From Tetradesmus obliquus (taxonomy: Eukaryota > Chlorophyta > Chlorophyceae > Sphaeropleales > Scenedesmaceae), in contig CP126195.1 in the NCBI GenBank assembly GCA_030272155.1, positions 1,116,001-1,180,000 on the forward strand: a stretch of DNA of 64,000 nt, read 5' to 3'. Shown here piece after piece: positions 22,940 to 33,689 of this stretch. The position numbers and the translations under genes were made by a program. Positions within the stretch are counted from its first letter, which is position 1, and each line of letters opens with the position of its first letter. The notes beneath the pieces were generated by a model. The model saw only the letters and a list, made by a program, of their open reading frames with translations. It had not been told where the DNA came from and did no database searches.

Positions 22940-24609
22940 TCAGAGCCAGCGGAGGACCAGCACAAACAACCCAGATACCACCAGGACAACCTTCAATATG
23001 ATGAGCGCGGCAACCGCCATATTTATCCAAACTGAATGTCTGATAGCCCGCGGCACACTACAGACTCATCATGCAGCTCGTGGCGGCTGTATTCAGAGTA
23101 CCACCCATCAAACAGTGCTCAGCGCCACCAGGTGGACGCAACAGCCTGTTGAAGCAGGTGTACATGTGTGTATGTGTTGCTGGCACTGATCACAACAACT
23201 CATCTTGCCAGCTTATGGTGATACCCACACATGCAGCTGCGTACTATGCTGACCAGCAGAACCTGCCGAGCTCATCCACAGTTTGCCGTGTGCGCAACAC
23301 TGGTGTGCCTGTCTGATTCCTCAGCTGCTGAACCAGCAGATGACGCAAGCTCCAGCCTTCAAACATCTGGCCTCATGATCCGTCCAACCACACGCAAAAC
23401 ACCAGCTGACATGCAGCATATCACCTTGCTGCAGCAGCTACCCGCCTACTTGAACAGCGCAAAGCTGGCAACCATGAATCCCATTGACAGCCATGTAACA
23501 AGCCTCACACATGTCACAGCCTCTGCAAAGTTCATGAATAGGCCGGATTCGTAGAACAGCAGCACCAGGTTGTTGAGGCTTGTCACGTTGCTGTTCTGCG
23601 GCAGGATGGTCAGGATGGTGAGCACTGCGTAGATGTAGGGGTTCTTGAACACCAGCAGCGCTGAGAAGGCGCCTGCAGCAGCAGCAGCAGCGGCAGCAGC
23701 AGCAGCGGCGGCGGCAGCGCAGGGGTGAGGCTCCAAGTCCACTGTTCTGCTGCGTAATGAAAACAACATGCTGCAAAGAGCTGGTCAGCCTGCTGAGGCT
23801 GTCCCGCACAGCAATCGTCCCTGACTGACAGACTGGGCGCCCAGAGTAACTGACTGCCAATGACAGCTGTGTGTACCTAATAGCATCCAACCGGTCACTT
23901 GATGATTATGTGCATGTGGCGCACTGCGATCATGTTTGTCTTGTGACACACATCAGGACATTGTATCTTCATGCATTCAACGTAGCAGCTGCAGGCAGCA
24001 GAGTCAGTCAGGCCAGCACTCACCAAAGATTGCCAGGTACACAGGGTTGAACCTTGTGCTGATGCTGCTGCCCGCCTTTGCAGCGCCTGGCTGCTGCCTG
24101 TCATCCGCTGCTCGGCATGTTACTGCTGTCTGCCGGCTGCGCACGCTGCTGCTGCACGCAGCTGGCCTGCTGCTGCTGCTACTCTGCTTTGCAGCCTGCT
24201 GCAGCACCTGCGGTTGTAAGCATGCATGTGGCACACTAAGCTAGGCGTGGCACGCAGTGCATGAGTGCTGGCAGGACAGGAGAAGACCTGACTGGAAGAC
24301 TGGCATGCCAGCAGCAGCTCAGATGCCAGGCCAGAGCATGCAGCACTTTTGCCACAGCAGCAGCACTGAGACACTACTACAGGTGGGAGGCAATCATTTT
24401 CATGCTCTTGCCTCACCTTGGTGCGTGGCTGCAAGCTGCTGGCTCCTAGTCCGCAGCAGGTACTAGATCTATGCACAAGTTGTCTCGTGAGTAATTCGCC
24501 ATTCAAAGCACGTGCTACAGTCTAAGATTTATGTTTGCTTGATCATCAGTCCTCACCTGCGGCATGGCTGCACGGTGGCCACCGGTGCACGACCGAAAGC
24601 GCACTGCAT
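22940..24609 (-). CDS. Small four-span membrane protein with plastid-like leader, unknown function
   Basis: Four exons join in phase on the minus strand: 24609-24557, 24181-24024, 23672-23450, 23039-22940, giving about 177 residues. The N-terminus (MQCAFGRAPVATVQPCR, then a Ser/Arg/Ala-rich run ending near CRAADDRQQPGAAKAG) looks like a chloroplast transit peptide. The mature part reads RFNPVYLAIFG, then a hydrophobic span, NPYIYAVLTILTILPQ, a loop, LLFYESGLFMNFAEAV, WLSMGFMVASFALFK and a last span ending FVLVLRWL. I do not recognise the family. The first intron acceptor is the weakest join. The acceptor of exon 3 sits directly on a CTG run. It is convergent with the glycosyltransferase gene and downstream of the DUF1802 gene on the same strand. 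Confidence 0.6.
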
Positions 24610-24924
24610 GCTGCGTATGCTGCTGCCTACTGTTACAGTAGTTATCGATCCTGCACTGAAAGCGGCGGGACTGCCAATGAGCGGCACGACGTGGCAGCTT
24701 GTCCTTGCTGTAGCTACTGCAGTCGAGTGGGGTGCTAGTTTGTGCAGCACACACACGCAACCAAACGGATGTTCAAGACAGTGCTTTACGAGGATAGCAT
24801 GCACGCGGGGGTACAGACTTCCACCCCCAACTAGTAGGGTCCATGTCCCAGCATAACATGTCAAGCCACATCAGCACACTGCTTCAAGTCAAAGTCTTCA
24901 CTGCTGGAGGCCACGCTCAATACA

Positions 24925-26969
24925 TTACATCACTAGCTCTTGAACGTCAAGCTGTTGCAGTCGCTGCCGCAGCAACGCCTGCTTTTCAGCAAATGCTGCA
25001 TCACTCAGGGCAGGAACCGCCTGCCAGGCTGCACCTGCTGCTGCAACACCCCCAGCATCTGCAGCTGCTGCTGTGCTTCCTGCAAGCCCCATGTCCTCTG
25101 CCAGCAGCTCCACGAACGAAAAGCACCTGCAGGATCATGGCAACAGCAGCAACAGCATGTTTGCAGCGGGTTCGCTGTGCCAGGTGACGTGGCAATAACA
25201 CAGCAGGACCGCAGGTACATGTTCCATGTCAGGCTGACATGGAAAAGGTACCTGTCGAGAGGATGCAGCCACTGCACCTGCTGCTGCACTGGCTACCAGG
25301 TATAAGTCAAACATACTGCAAACACACAAACCTCCCTTCAGATGCTAGCTGAGTCATCTTGCATCCACCACGTGCTAGGACTGGCGGCACCGGTGCCGGA
25401 TGCGGACACCAAAGCCGCAGCCTGCACCTTCGACAAACAACACAGCCGCAGCTCGAATCACCCATGCAAAGCAGCAGAGCCTCACCCAAAGTACTGCTCG
25501 CGGGCTGGCAGCTGCAGCGGCTGCTGCAGCACCCATGCCCGCAGCTCCAGCAGCGTCAGAGGGTCCTTGCTGCGCCACTTGAGCCTGGCACAACAGCAGC
25601 ACACACACAAATGTGACCCCTGCCAGGCATGATGAGCAAGTAAGGAACAGCTGAAGCTCGCTGTTGAGACACTATTAACGCGGCGGCAGGGGCGCGTGCT
25701 GCTGATGGTGACTGGGCTGACTCTGCCAAGAATGTATGAGCTGTGCAGTGCGACAGCTTACTAGCAGCTGAGCTGCAGTTTCGGCTGCTGAGCTGCGTAG
25801 GTGTGAAAGCCACCTTCAGGATGGATGTCACAGCAGGTCTGGCTGCGCTGTGCTGCATGGGCACCTCGATAAGTGCCTGAAAGTGCCACATCACATCACT
25901 AGCAAGCTCTTTTGCCACAATCCAACAAGCAGATCATGCCAGCACGCACCTTGTTTCCAGGAAGCCTTCACTGTGCACGTGCAGCGGGTCCAGCTGCTGC
26001 AGAACCCGCTCATCCTTTGTGGTCCATGCCCCTGTGATGGCCGCAAAGTAGGCCAAGGGTATATGCTGCAGCTGGCGAGGCTCGAGCTGCATCTCCTGTG
26101 AAAAGCATAGAGTTTTGGCAACATTGGCAGCAGTGGCAGCACCAGCAGCAGTGACAGCTGTACTTGGTGCAGGTGAAGCAGCTTGAGCCAGGTGAAGGTG
26201 ACTTTGGTGGCCAGCACAACTCTCAGCTGTGCTGCTTGTCGGCACACCAGCTGTCCATCATTGTTCAGCCATGAAACCGCATGACAGGCTGGTTAGGCGG
26301 TACTGAGTGATGTGACAAAATGACGTTCATGCCCACGGACCTGCTGGTAGCGCTCTGCAATGCCTGGCTTCAGCAGCTGCGCCTCGCTGTGGAAAGCGGT
26401 TGGGAAGAGCAGGAACTGCTGGGCCTTGGGCGTGAAGGTGGGCTCACGGATGCCGCCCTTTCGCAGCAGCACCTGCAGCCAGCAATATCCACACACAGGA
26501 TAAGCTTCCATCACCTGCACAGCTGTCCAGCACTTGCATTTCTGCTGTTGTGGGGCGTTGTAGGTCTGCAGCAGTTTGCAGCAGGCCTGCCGACTTGTGT
26601 TGATAACAGCTGGGCAGAGAGATGCGGCATGTGTCTTGCTGACCACCAGTACAACAAGTCAGCTGTCGCTGACCATACTCTCGAGAAGTCCAAGTCAAAC
26701 ATAAGTTTGCTCACCGTTTGCAAGCCGTCCCCTAGTGCTGCACACACGGGCGCCCATTCCTTGAGGCACTGCACTGGCTGGATATCTGCTAGTCTGATGG
26801 TGGTCACTGCTGCGTCTGCAGCTGCTGCCCTGGGCTTGATGGCTGATGCATTTCTGAGTTGTTGATGAAATAGCTGGTGGGAGCTGGGGCAGTACCCATG
26901 GTGCTGATGATGCAAGCTGCTGGGCCTGCTGGTGCTGTTGGCAGCAGAAGCAGCACTGTGCATAGTCAT
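24925..26969 (-). CDS. DUF1802 family protein
   Basis: Five minus-strand exons join in phase: 26969-26715, 26472-26341, 26095-25950, 25584-25486, 25126-24925, giving 277 residues. The order of conserved blocks fits DUF1802: CLKEWAPVCAALGDGLQT, LLRKGGIREPTF, QQFLLFPTAFHSEAQLLKP, IPLAYFAAITGAWTT, LDPLHVHSEGF, LKWRSKDPLTLLELRAWVL, then FGCFSFVELLAED. DUF1802 proteins occur in cyanobacteria and algae/plants and have no settled function. The first about 45 residues are Ser/His/Ala-rich and could be a leader. A TTACA (minus TGTAA) at 24633-24637 is a candidate poly(A) signal, only 24 bases before the start codon of the next minus gene. Confidence 0.85.
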
Positions 26970-27257
26970 GGCGACCAAGACGCTATAGATACAACGAAAC
27001 AGAAGTTGAAACCATCAAAGTTGAGGTGATCGGGCTCTACTATCAGGCAGATGGACTACGAAGCACGTCAGCGGAGCCAAACCCTTGCGAGTGACTGACC
27101 CGCCTGATCAGCTTCTGGCACTCTTTGGCTTCACAAGCAGCTTAACAATCGCCGTATGTCCTCTCTAGGTACTAATTGCTCATCTCGACATCCAAATAAC
27201 AGCTGTTTTATCGATTGCTGCTACTTCTGCACTTAGCAGCAGCTCCTGCTGCGGCCC
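26970..27257. promoter_or_regulatory. Shared divergent promoter region
   Basis: The 288 bases between the DUF1802 ATG (minus) and the LYR-protein ATG (plus) must contain both 5' UTRs and promoters unless one gene starts further in. No clear TATA box or repeated site was seen. Confidence 0.6.
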
Positions 27258-28079
27258 ATGCAAGCCCACAAGCCGCAAGTGCTGTCCCGATACAGGGAGC
27301 TGCTGAGGCTCATTCAGCGCCTGCCATCTTCCAAGGCAGCAGCAGCTCGAGCAGAAGCCCAGCAAACCATCAGGCAGCGGCAGCACGAGGCAGACCCAGA
27401 GCAGCAGCTGCAGCACTTGAAAGAGCTCGCTGCGAAGATTGGTTTCCTGCGCATAACAACTCCCAGGAGACCTGGGGAGGCGCTTGAATCTGGCAGCTTT
27501 GTTCTGCGTGATGGGCAGCTGGTGAAAGGCAGCGGCGAACAGAAAGGCACCAGGTGGGTGCTGGCTAGAGCAATGGCGGCAGCAGCGGCAAACAGCACAC
27601 CAAAACTAGTGCATCGCTTAAACACATACAGCTATGCAAGCTCATGGAGCACTAGTAATGATGGCAGCAGCTTTCAGAAGTTGCCCTCGGCGTGCTCTGC
27701 ATGCTGACACCCAGCAGCGCTGCATGAAGTTCACGGCGACGAGTGGGCGCAACGCTTTTGTGCAACAGCACAGCCTCTGCCATTTGGGATTTGGGATTGA
27801 TTCACTGCCATGCAGCAGGTTGGAGGCAATGCGGTTGCTGTTGAGGCGACGCATATGACTGAAACTCACTTGTTGCATGAAGGCTTTCTTTGTCAATTGG
27901 CGCTCGTCCTGCAAGCTCTGCTGTGCTGCTGCTGTGCTGCTGGTTTGTCTATCTGCTGCTGCTGTTATTGCTGCAGGGTTGCTGATGGCACCATGACGAT
28001 GGAAGCTGCGCAGCAAAAGAACCGCGAGCATTACAAACGCTTCTACGGCAAGCCAATGGCCAAGGACATGATCTTCTAG
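27258..28079 (+). CDS. LYR-motif (complex-1 LYR-like) small protein
   Basis: Two exons, 27258-27553 and 27977-28079, join in phase (AG/G) to give 132 residues. Near the N-terminus VLSRYRELLRLIQRLP fits the LYR helix pattern (here R-Y-R), followed by a basic/acidic helical stretch and a KIGFLRITTPRR segment like that of LYR proteins. LYR proteins act as mitochondrial assembly factors for respiratory complexes and Fe-S cluster transfer. The C-terminal exon (MTMEAAQQKNREHYKRFYGK) has no feature I recognise. The ATG at 27258 is the first that keeps the whole helix. The next gene starts only 200 bases after the stop. Confidence 0.65.
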
Positions 28080-28278
28080 GCAGTACAACACAACAGGCAG
28101 TACAGCACAACATTCAGGCAGTACACAGCAGCTGCTGCCTGCAGCCACCCTCAGCCTCAGGACTGCCGCTAGCAGCAGCGTGTGCGGCATACAGTCACAC
28201 GAAAGGCGCTAGCAAAGGCGCCAGCAAAAGCGGGCGTAGCGGGTTGTCTGTGCTCTCGCAGCTAGTGCTGCAGGCAAT
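28079..28278 (+). repeat. Short tandem repeats between the LYR and DTW genes
   Basis: AGGCAGTAC recurs three times (about 28079, 28095, 28114), then an aaggcgcyagcaaa-type repeat follows at 28199-28230. No TGTAA lies in this gap; the first one downstream (28626-28630) is already inside the DTW coding region. Confidence 0.6.
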
Positions 28279-28874
28279 ATGGCGCCAGCAGCAGCGGTGT
28301 GTCAGGCAGCAGCAGCAGCATGTCAAGCAGCACCTGCTGCTGATACAGCATGCTCCCTGCATGCAAGCAAGAGCACCCAAGCAGCAGCAGCAGCTGCAGG
28401 TGTGTCACCCAGCACCCCACCTCCTGCAGCAGCAGCAGCAGCAGCAACAACAAACACAGTCCCTCTGCACAAGCTGCAGCTCAGCAGTCACGCTCCGCTG
28501 CAGGCTGCCACGCGCTGCCCCTGCCCAAGCTGCAACAAGCCCCGAGCCTTTTTCTGCTATGATTGCCTCATCCCGCTAATGCAAGGCATGCCGAACTTCA
28601 CAGCCCTGCCTGTTGAAGTTCACATTGTAATGCACGGCGAGAGCAATGCGCAAGCCACCGGCACGCATGCGGCCGTGCTGGCGCCGCAGTGTGTTACTTT
28701 GTGGCGTCATAACGACGGCACGAGTCATCACCGGAGGCAGCCTGCTAGTAAGTTGCTGCTGCCGGATTGGGACCCGGCGACAACAGCAGTGCTGTACCCT
28801 GAGAGCCCAGGGACACCTGTTGTGGGGCTGTGGGGCCGGCTGGAGCTGCATGGCAACAGCATGCAGCAGCAGCT

Positions 28875-28917
<43 letters not shown>

Positions 28918-29496
28918 GAACAGAGTCAGCATGATGAAGAGGTAGACAGTGCAGGGGCTGAGCAGGCAGCTGAGCAGCAGCAGCAGCTGTTAACAGCGCT
29001 GCAGCAGCTGTCCTGCAGCCCTGCAGATGCCGCATCAGCATCAGCAGCAGCAGCAGTGCACAGAGGCTCTGAGGCTTCTGCAGAAAGCTCTGGTACCCTC
29101 ACAGACAGCAGCAGCAGCAGCACCAGTGGCCAGCAGACTAGTCCCTTTCCCTACAAGGCAGTTGTCATTTTGGAGGGCAACTGGGCCAAGGCGCGAACAC
29201 TTCTGAAGCACCCTAAGCTGGCCTCACTACCACGCCTGCAGCTGCCTCAAAATGTGCGCAGCTTGTTCTGGCGCAGAGGCACTGGCAGCTTCAGAGCTGC
29301 AGTGGACTGTGGTGTGTGCACGATAGAGGCGCTGTATCTGCTGTGCCGGCAGCTGCAGCCGCAGCCGCGGGGCTACTGGGATGATCTGCTGTGGCTGTGG
29401 GTGTATCAGCGGCAGCTGGTGCAGCAGCGGGGGTCTCGGCAGACGCGGCAGGAGATGCAGCAGAACTACGAGGCAGCTTGTGGGGCTGCTCAGTGA
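28279..29496 (+). CDS. DTW-domain protein, DTWD1-like tRNA-uridine aminocarboxypropyltransferase homologue
   Basis: Single exon, 405 residues. DTW-domain enzymes transfer the aminocarboxypropyl group of S-adenosylmethionine to a tRNA uridine (acp3U). Residues from about 78 show the Cys-rich start CPCPSCNKPRAFFCYDC, then LPVEVHIVMHG, TAVLYPESPGTP, and the C-terminal half VVILEGNWAKARTLL, FWRRG and CTIEALYLL. The family motif D-x-T-W is E-G-N-W here, and S-T-I-E-A is C-T-I-E-A, so activity is uncertain. A Gln/Ala/Ser insert of about 100 residues, including a poly-Gln run at 28861-28912, splits the catalytic domain. The first about 75 residues are Ala/Pro/Ser low complexity and may be a leader. 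The start at 28279 is the first ATG in frame. Confidence 0.8.
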
Positions 29497-29720
29497 GTGT
29501 GACGTGGCAGAGGTGGCTGGTGTGTGACTGCAATGGCAGATGTTGCGAGGTGGCAAGCTTAGGACCGTGATGTCCGTGAAGCAGCGTGTGGGGCTGCTCA
29601 GTGAGTGTGACGTGGCAGGTGGCGCTGTGGCATACCTTTTAGGTGGTATGCTTAAAACCACGATGCCGCGCGTGGGGCAATCATGAAGTGAACACATGGC
29701 AGGTGCCGCTGTCGCATGCC
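29473..29720 (+). repeat. Degenerate tandem repeat spanning the DTW gene stop codon
   Basis: GTGGGGCTGCTCAGTGAGTG occurs at about 29479 and again at 29588 and continues as tgacgtggcag in both. A weaker third copy begins near 29672 (gtggggcaatcatgaagtga). The stop codon of the DTW gene lies in the first copy. Confidence 0.75.
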
Positions 29721-29989
29721 ATTCTTGATCAATGTTGAGGTGGCATCACTCAAGTTTGCGCCAGATCAGCCTCTGCGGTGGCTTTGCACAGCTGTGACTG
29801 GTACATCTGCAGGCTGGCAAGCCACCATGTTGGCATCTGCTGGTGCTACTTGATGTTACCTGTGGTTCTGGCCATGGCGGGTTCTGCCCTTTTTAGTGTG
29901 GATGTTTCATTGCACCCCTTGGTACGCCTGTGTGCAGGATATTGAGGGAGTGTGTTCTATTGGTCGTATACATAGTATGTTCACCTGTT

Positions 29990-29994
29990 TGTAA
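29990..29994 (+). terminator. Candidate TGTAA poly(A) signal of the DTW gene
   Basis: TGTAA, the usual chlorophyte polyadenylation signal, lies 494 bases after the stop codon and 60 bases before the mobile element begins. Confidence 0.55.
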
Positions 29995-30053
29995 AATCAC
30001 TTTAAACACCCTACCCTGGACTACCCCGGCCCCCTCTAGTGCTGTGCCATTGG

Positions 30054-30690
30054 AATCTGGTGTGTTGCTGTTGGCGTAAAGTATGATTTACTTCTTTTCC
30101 CGTACTCGTAAATACCTACAAACATGCAGCTACCTTCATGCTGCATACTTGTCAGTGTCACAACATGTTTCCCAGTCAAACATGTTGCACACCACCGTCA
30201 AAACAGGTCACCACCCTTATTTCCCTTAGTCAATACGATACACAAAGAACATGCCAACGTACTACTGCATCTGCCTACATGCAGCAGCTTGGGGGAAGTT
30301 GTGCATGGGCTGCTGCTCACAGAGCACTGCTGCTTCACTGCAAGCATGCTATGAGCCACCAGCCCACACTGCACAAAGCCAACAAACCCTGCAGTGCATA
30401 CCAGCACTGCCTCCTCCCCCCAGGTGCATGGCCAATGACACACCTGGGAACATTAGGAGTGGGCGGGTGGGAAAGAAAACAAGTATCTCCGCCACCTCAT
30501 GAATCACGCAATTGTGCATTCATGAATATTTGTGACCTGTGCGTCAGCTGATGAATCCAACAAGACCACACTGTGTCCATGTTAGATGTCAGACAGCCAT
30601 GCCCTAACACTCTCGCTAGCAAGCATGGCTGTTCTGCACCAACTGTTCGCTGCTACCACATTGACAGAAATACACCAGTGCATTTCACGC
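30054..30690. mobile_element. Internally deleted copy of the 5.7-kb element
   Basis: The 637-bp segment consists of 369 bp (30054-30422) that repeat at 30691-31059, 48 unique bases, and 220 bp (30471-30690) that repeat at 36161-36380 with one visible change (30542 g, 36232 a). It therefore has both ends of the downstream long element but none of its interior. Ends contain CTGGTGTGTTGCTGT and, on the opposite strand, CTGGTGTATTTCTGT, an imperfect terminal inverted repeat. Confidence 0.8.
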
Positions 30691-31768
30691 AATCTGGTGT
30701 GTTGCTGTTGGCGTAAAGTATGATTTACTTCTTTTCCCGTACTCGTAAATACCTACAAACATGCAGCTACCTTCATGCTGCATACTTGTCAGTGTCACAA
30801 CATGTTTCCCAGTCAAACATGTTGCACACCACCGTCAAAACAGGTCACCACCCTTATTTCCCTTAGTCAATACGATACACAAAGAACATGCCAACGTACT
30901 ACTGCATCTGCCTACATGCAGCAGCTTGGGGGAAGTTGTGCATGGGCTGCTGCTCACAGAGCACTGCTGCTTCACTGCAAGCATGCTATGAGCCACCAGC
31001 CCACACTGCACAAAGCCAACAAACCCTGCAGTGCATACCAGCACTGCCTCCTCCCCCCACAACCTCCCCCCTATGACCCACCAGCCGGCCAAGCGCGGGT
31101 CGCATGCGCCAGCATGGCAGCCGAGATCCGCAACATGTCGCGCAGGCGCAGGGTGAAGCAGCACTCTGACTTCCAATGACCCTGGAACCGCGTGAAGGAC
31201 GGTGCCAGGCCTGACGCCAGGGCCCATGAGGCATCACCACTCAAGCACAGGCACAAAAACAATGTCACAACGCCGCACAACACGTGCGGCCCTCGACAAA
31301 GTGCCAGGCACCAGGCGTGCCAAACACACACCTGCACCGCGTCAGGCCATGGCAGCCACACCAGGCAAGCAGGCAGGAGCAGCAACCGCGGCAACTGCAC
31401 TGCCACACCAAAGCATAGAGCTGTAGCTGCTGCTGCTGCGTGCGAATTCTAAGAAGGGCAGCGCCAGCCAGCAAAGCAACATTGCTGCCAACTGTGCACT
31501 GAGCCACTGCTGCTGCACGCCGCCGGATACCAACAAGGCCATGACGGTTGCTCCCACCAGCTGAATGACTCACCCCCAATGAAATGCTTGACACCTCCAG
31601 CAGCACCGCAGCTGGGAGCTATATGGCATACAAGTGTGCTGCAACACAAGCTCACGTACCAACTGCAGATTGCTCCTGCAGCAATGCACCATGATTAACA
31701 CGATCAGGCACAACCCAGCCTCAATAGGCTGTGACTGCAAGAACTGCTGCCCAGGCCCACCAAACGGC

Positions 31769-31769
31769 A

Positions 31770-31800
<31 letters not shown>
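31769..31800 (-). repeat. CTG run
   Basis: About ten CTG units on the plus strand (CAG on the minus, coding-sense strand of the element). The copy at about 33280 is shorter, showing length change since duplication. Confidence 0.85.
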
Positions 31801-31801
<1 letters not shown>

Positions 31802-32123
31802 GGAGGTGGTCCTGAGACACAGGCTGCTGCTTGCACAGCAGCAGCCAAGGAGGTGGTGTGGCCGGCGACCAAGGCCACGCATGGCGCAGCAGCGACAGAA
31901 GGGCAACCCTGCACTGCCGCTGCATTGCCGTTGTTGGCAGGGGGTACCACCCTGGGCAGCATGCCGCAGGAGACCACCCCGCCGTAATGGGCCAGCACCG
32001 GAAGTCCCGCATGCTGCCCGGCCCGCCGCCTCATTGCACCCGGGCCAGAAGGTGTGGCTGGCGCCAGGAGCCACACCAGGCAGGCAGGTGACAGCAGCAA
32101 CCGCTGCTGCTGCACCGCCACAC

Positions 32124-32350
32124 CAAAGCACACAGCTGCATCACAGCTGTGGCTGACAAACCAAAGCACACAGCTGCAACACAACTGTGGCTGACAAACC
32201 AAAGCACACAGCTGCAACACAGCTGTGGCCGACGAAATGAGAAGCACACAGCTGCAACACAGCTGTGGCCGACGAAATGAGAAGCACGCAGCTGCAACAC
32301 AGCCGTGGCCGACAGACCAAACAGCACACAGCTGCAAAACACAACGATAA
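32124..32350. repeat. Minisatellite of 38-44 bp units
   Basis: Units starting caaagcacacagctgcaaca at 32124, 32162 and 32200, then variants with cgacgaaatgagaag. Two more units appear at 33613-33682 in the duplicated block. They are related to the 114-bp repeat that follows. Confidence 0.8.
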
Positions 32351-32860
32351 CAAAGCATGCAGCTGACAGAGGCAAATCAGCACGCACACACAACTACAAC
32401 CGCTGCTCTGCCTGGCGTAATAGTCAAAGCGCACAGCTGCAAAACGCCGCTGTGGCCCAAAGATAACAAAGCATGCAGCTGACAGAAGCAAATCAGCACA
32501 CACACAGCTGCAACCGCTGCTCTGCCTGGCATAATAGCCAAAGCGCACAGCTGCAAAACGCCGCTGTGGCCCAAAGATAACAAAGCATGCAGCTGACAGA
32601 AGCAAATCAGCACACACACAGCTGCAACCGCTGCTCTGCCTGGCATAATAGCCAAAGCGCACAGCTGCAAAACGCTGCTGTGGCTCAAAGATAACAAAGC
32701 ATGCAGCTGACATAAGCAAATCAGCACACACACAGCTGCAACTGCTGCTCTGCCTGGCATAACAGCCAAAGCGCACAGCTGCAGAACGCCGCTGTGGCCC
32801 AAAAATCACAAAGCATGCAGCTGCAACAACCGCTACGGCTGACACAAGACCAAACAGCAC
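32351..32860. repeat. 114-bp satellite, four full units
   Basis: The word caaagcatgcagctgaca begins at 32351, 32467, 32581 and 32695, with a diverged start at 32809: spacings 116, 114, 114, 114. Because 114 is divisible by 3 the minus strand stays open as a 38-residue repeat (…AACFVIFGPQRRFAAVRF…), but a second minus frame is also open, so coding is not supported. Confidence 0.85.
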
Positions 32861-33689
32861 ATGGCTGCAACAGCCGCTGTGGCTCCCATGACCAAGGGCA
32901 CGCAGCTACACCGCCGCCCATCAGCCAGCAAAGCAACAGTGTTGCCAACCGTGCACATAAGCCCAAGCGAAACAACCGCCACGCACGGGCTGCGACGGGT
33001 GGTGGGGCTGAGCCACTGCTGCTGCACGCCGCCGGATACCAGCACGGCCATGACGACTGCTCCTACCAGCTCAGCGACTCATTTCAACAAAATGAAAGGT
33101 ACCTCCAGCAGCACCGCAGCCGGCAGCTTGACGGCAGACAAGCGTGCTGCAACACAAGCTCACGCGCCAACTGCGGACACTCTCACAGCCACACGCACCG
33201 TAATCAACATGATCAGGCACGGCCCCAGCCTCAACAGGCTGTGTCTGCAAGAACTGCTGCCCAGGCCCACCAACACTGCTGCTGCTGCGGAGGTGGTCCT
33301 GAGACACAGGCTGCTGCTTGCACAGCAGCAGCCAAGGAGGTGGCGTGGCCGGCGACCAAGGCCACGCATGGCGCAGCAGCGACAGAAGGGCAACCCTGCA
33401 CTGCCGCTGCATTGCCGTTGTTGGCAGGGGGTACCACCCTGGGCAGCATGCCGCAGGAGACCGCCCCGCCGTAATGGGCCAGCACCGGAAGTCCCGCATG
33501 CTGCCCCGGCCCGCCGCCTCATTGCACCCGGGCCAGAAGGTGTGGCTGGCGCCAGGAGCCACACCAGGCAGGCAGGTGACAGCAGCAACCGCTGCTGCTG
33601 CACCGCCACACCAAAGCACACAGCTGCATCACAGCTGTGGCTGACAAACCAAAGCACACAGCTGCACACAGCTGTGGCTGACTAAAGAA

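Noticed and set aside
25556-25918. Extra DUF1802 exon (ALIEVPMQHSAARPAV)
   Set aside because: Exon 25950-26095 joins in phase directly to 25486-25584 and restores the family order; adding this piece has no family counterpart.
32141-32860. Minus 239-codon Cys-rich repetitive protein
   Set aside because: Open because the satellite unit is a multiple of three; another minus frame of the same DNA is open too.
32351-32860. CRISPR-like spacing of repeats
   Set aside because: Whole 114-bp units repeat, with no unique spacers, and the genome is eukaryotic.
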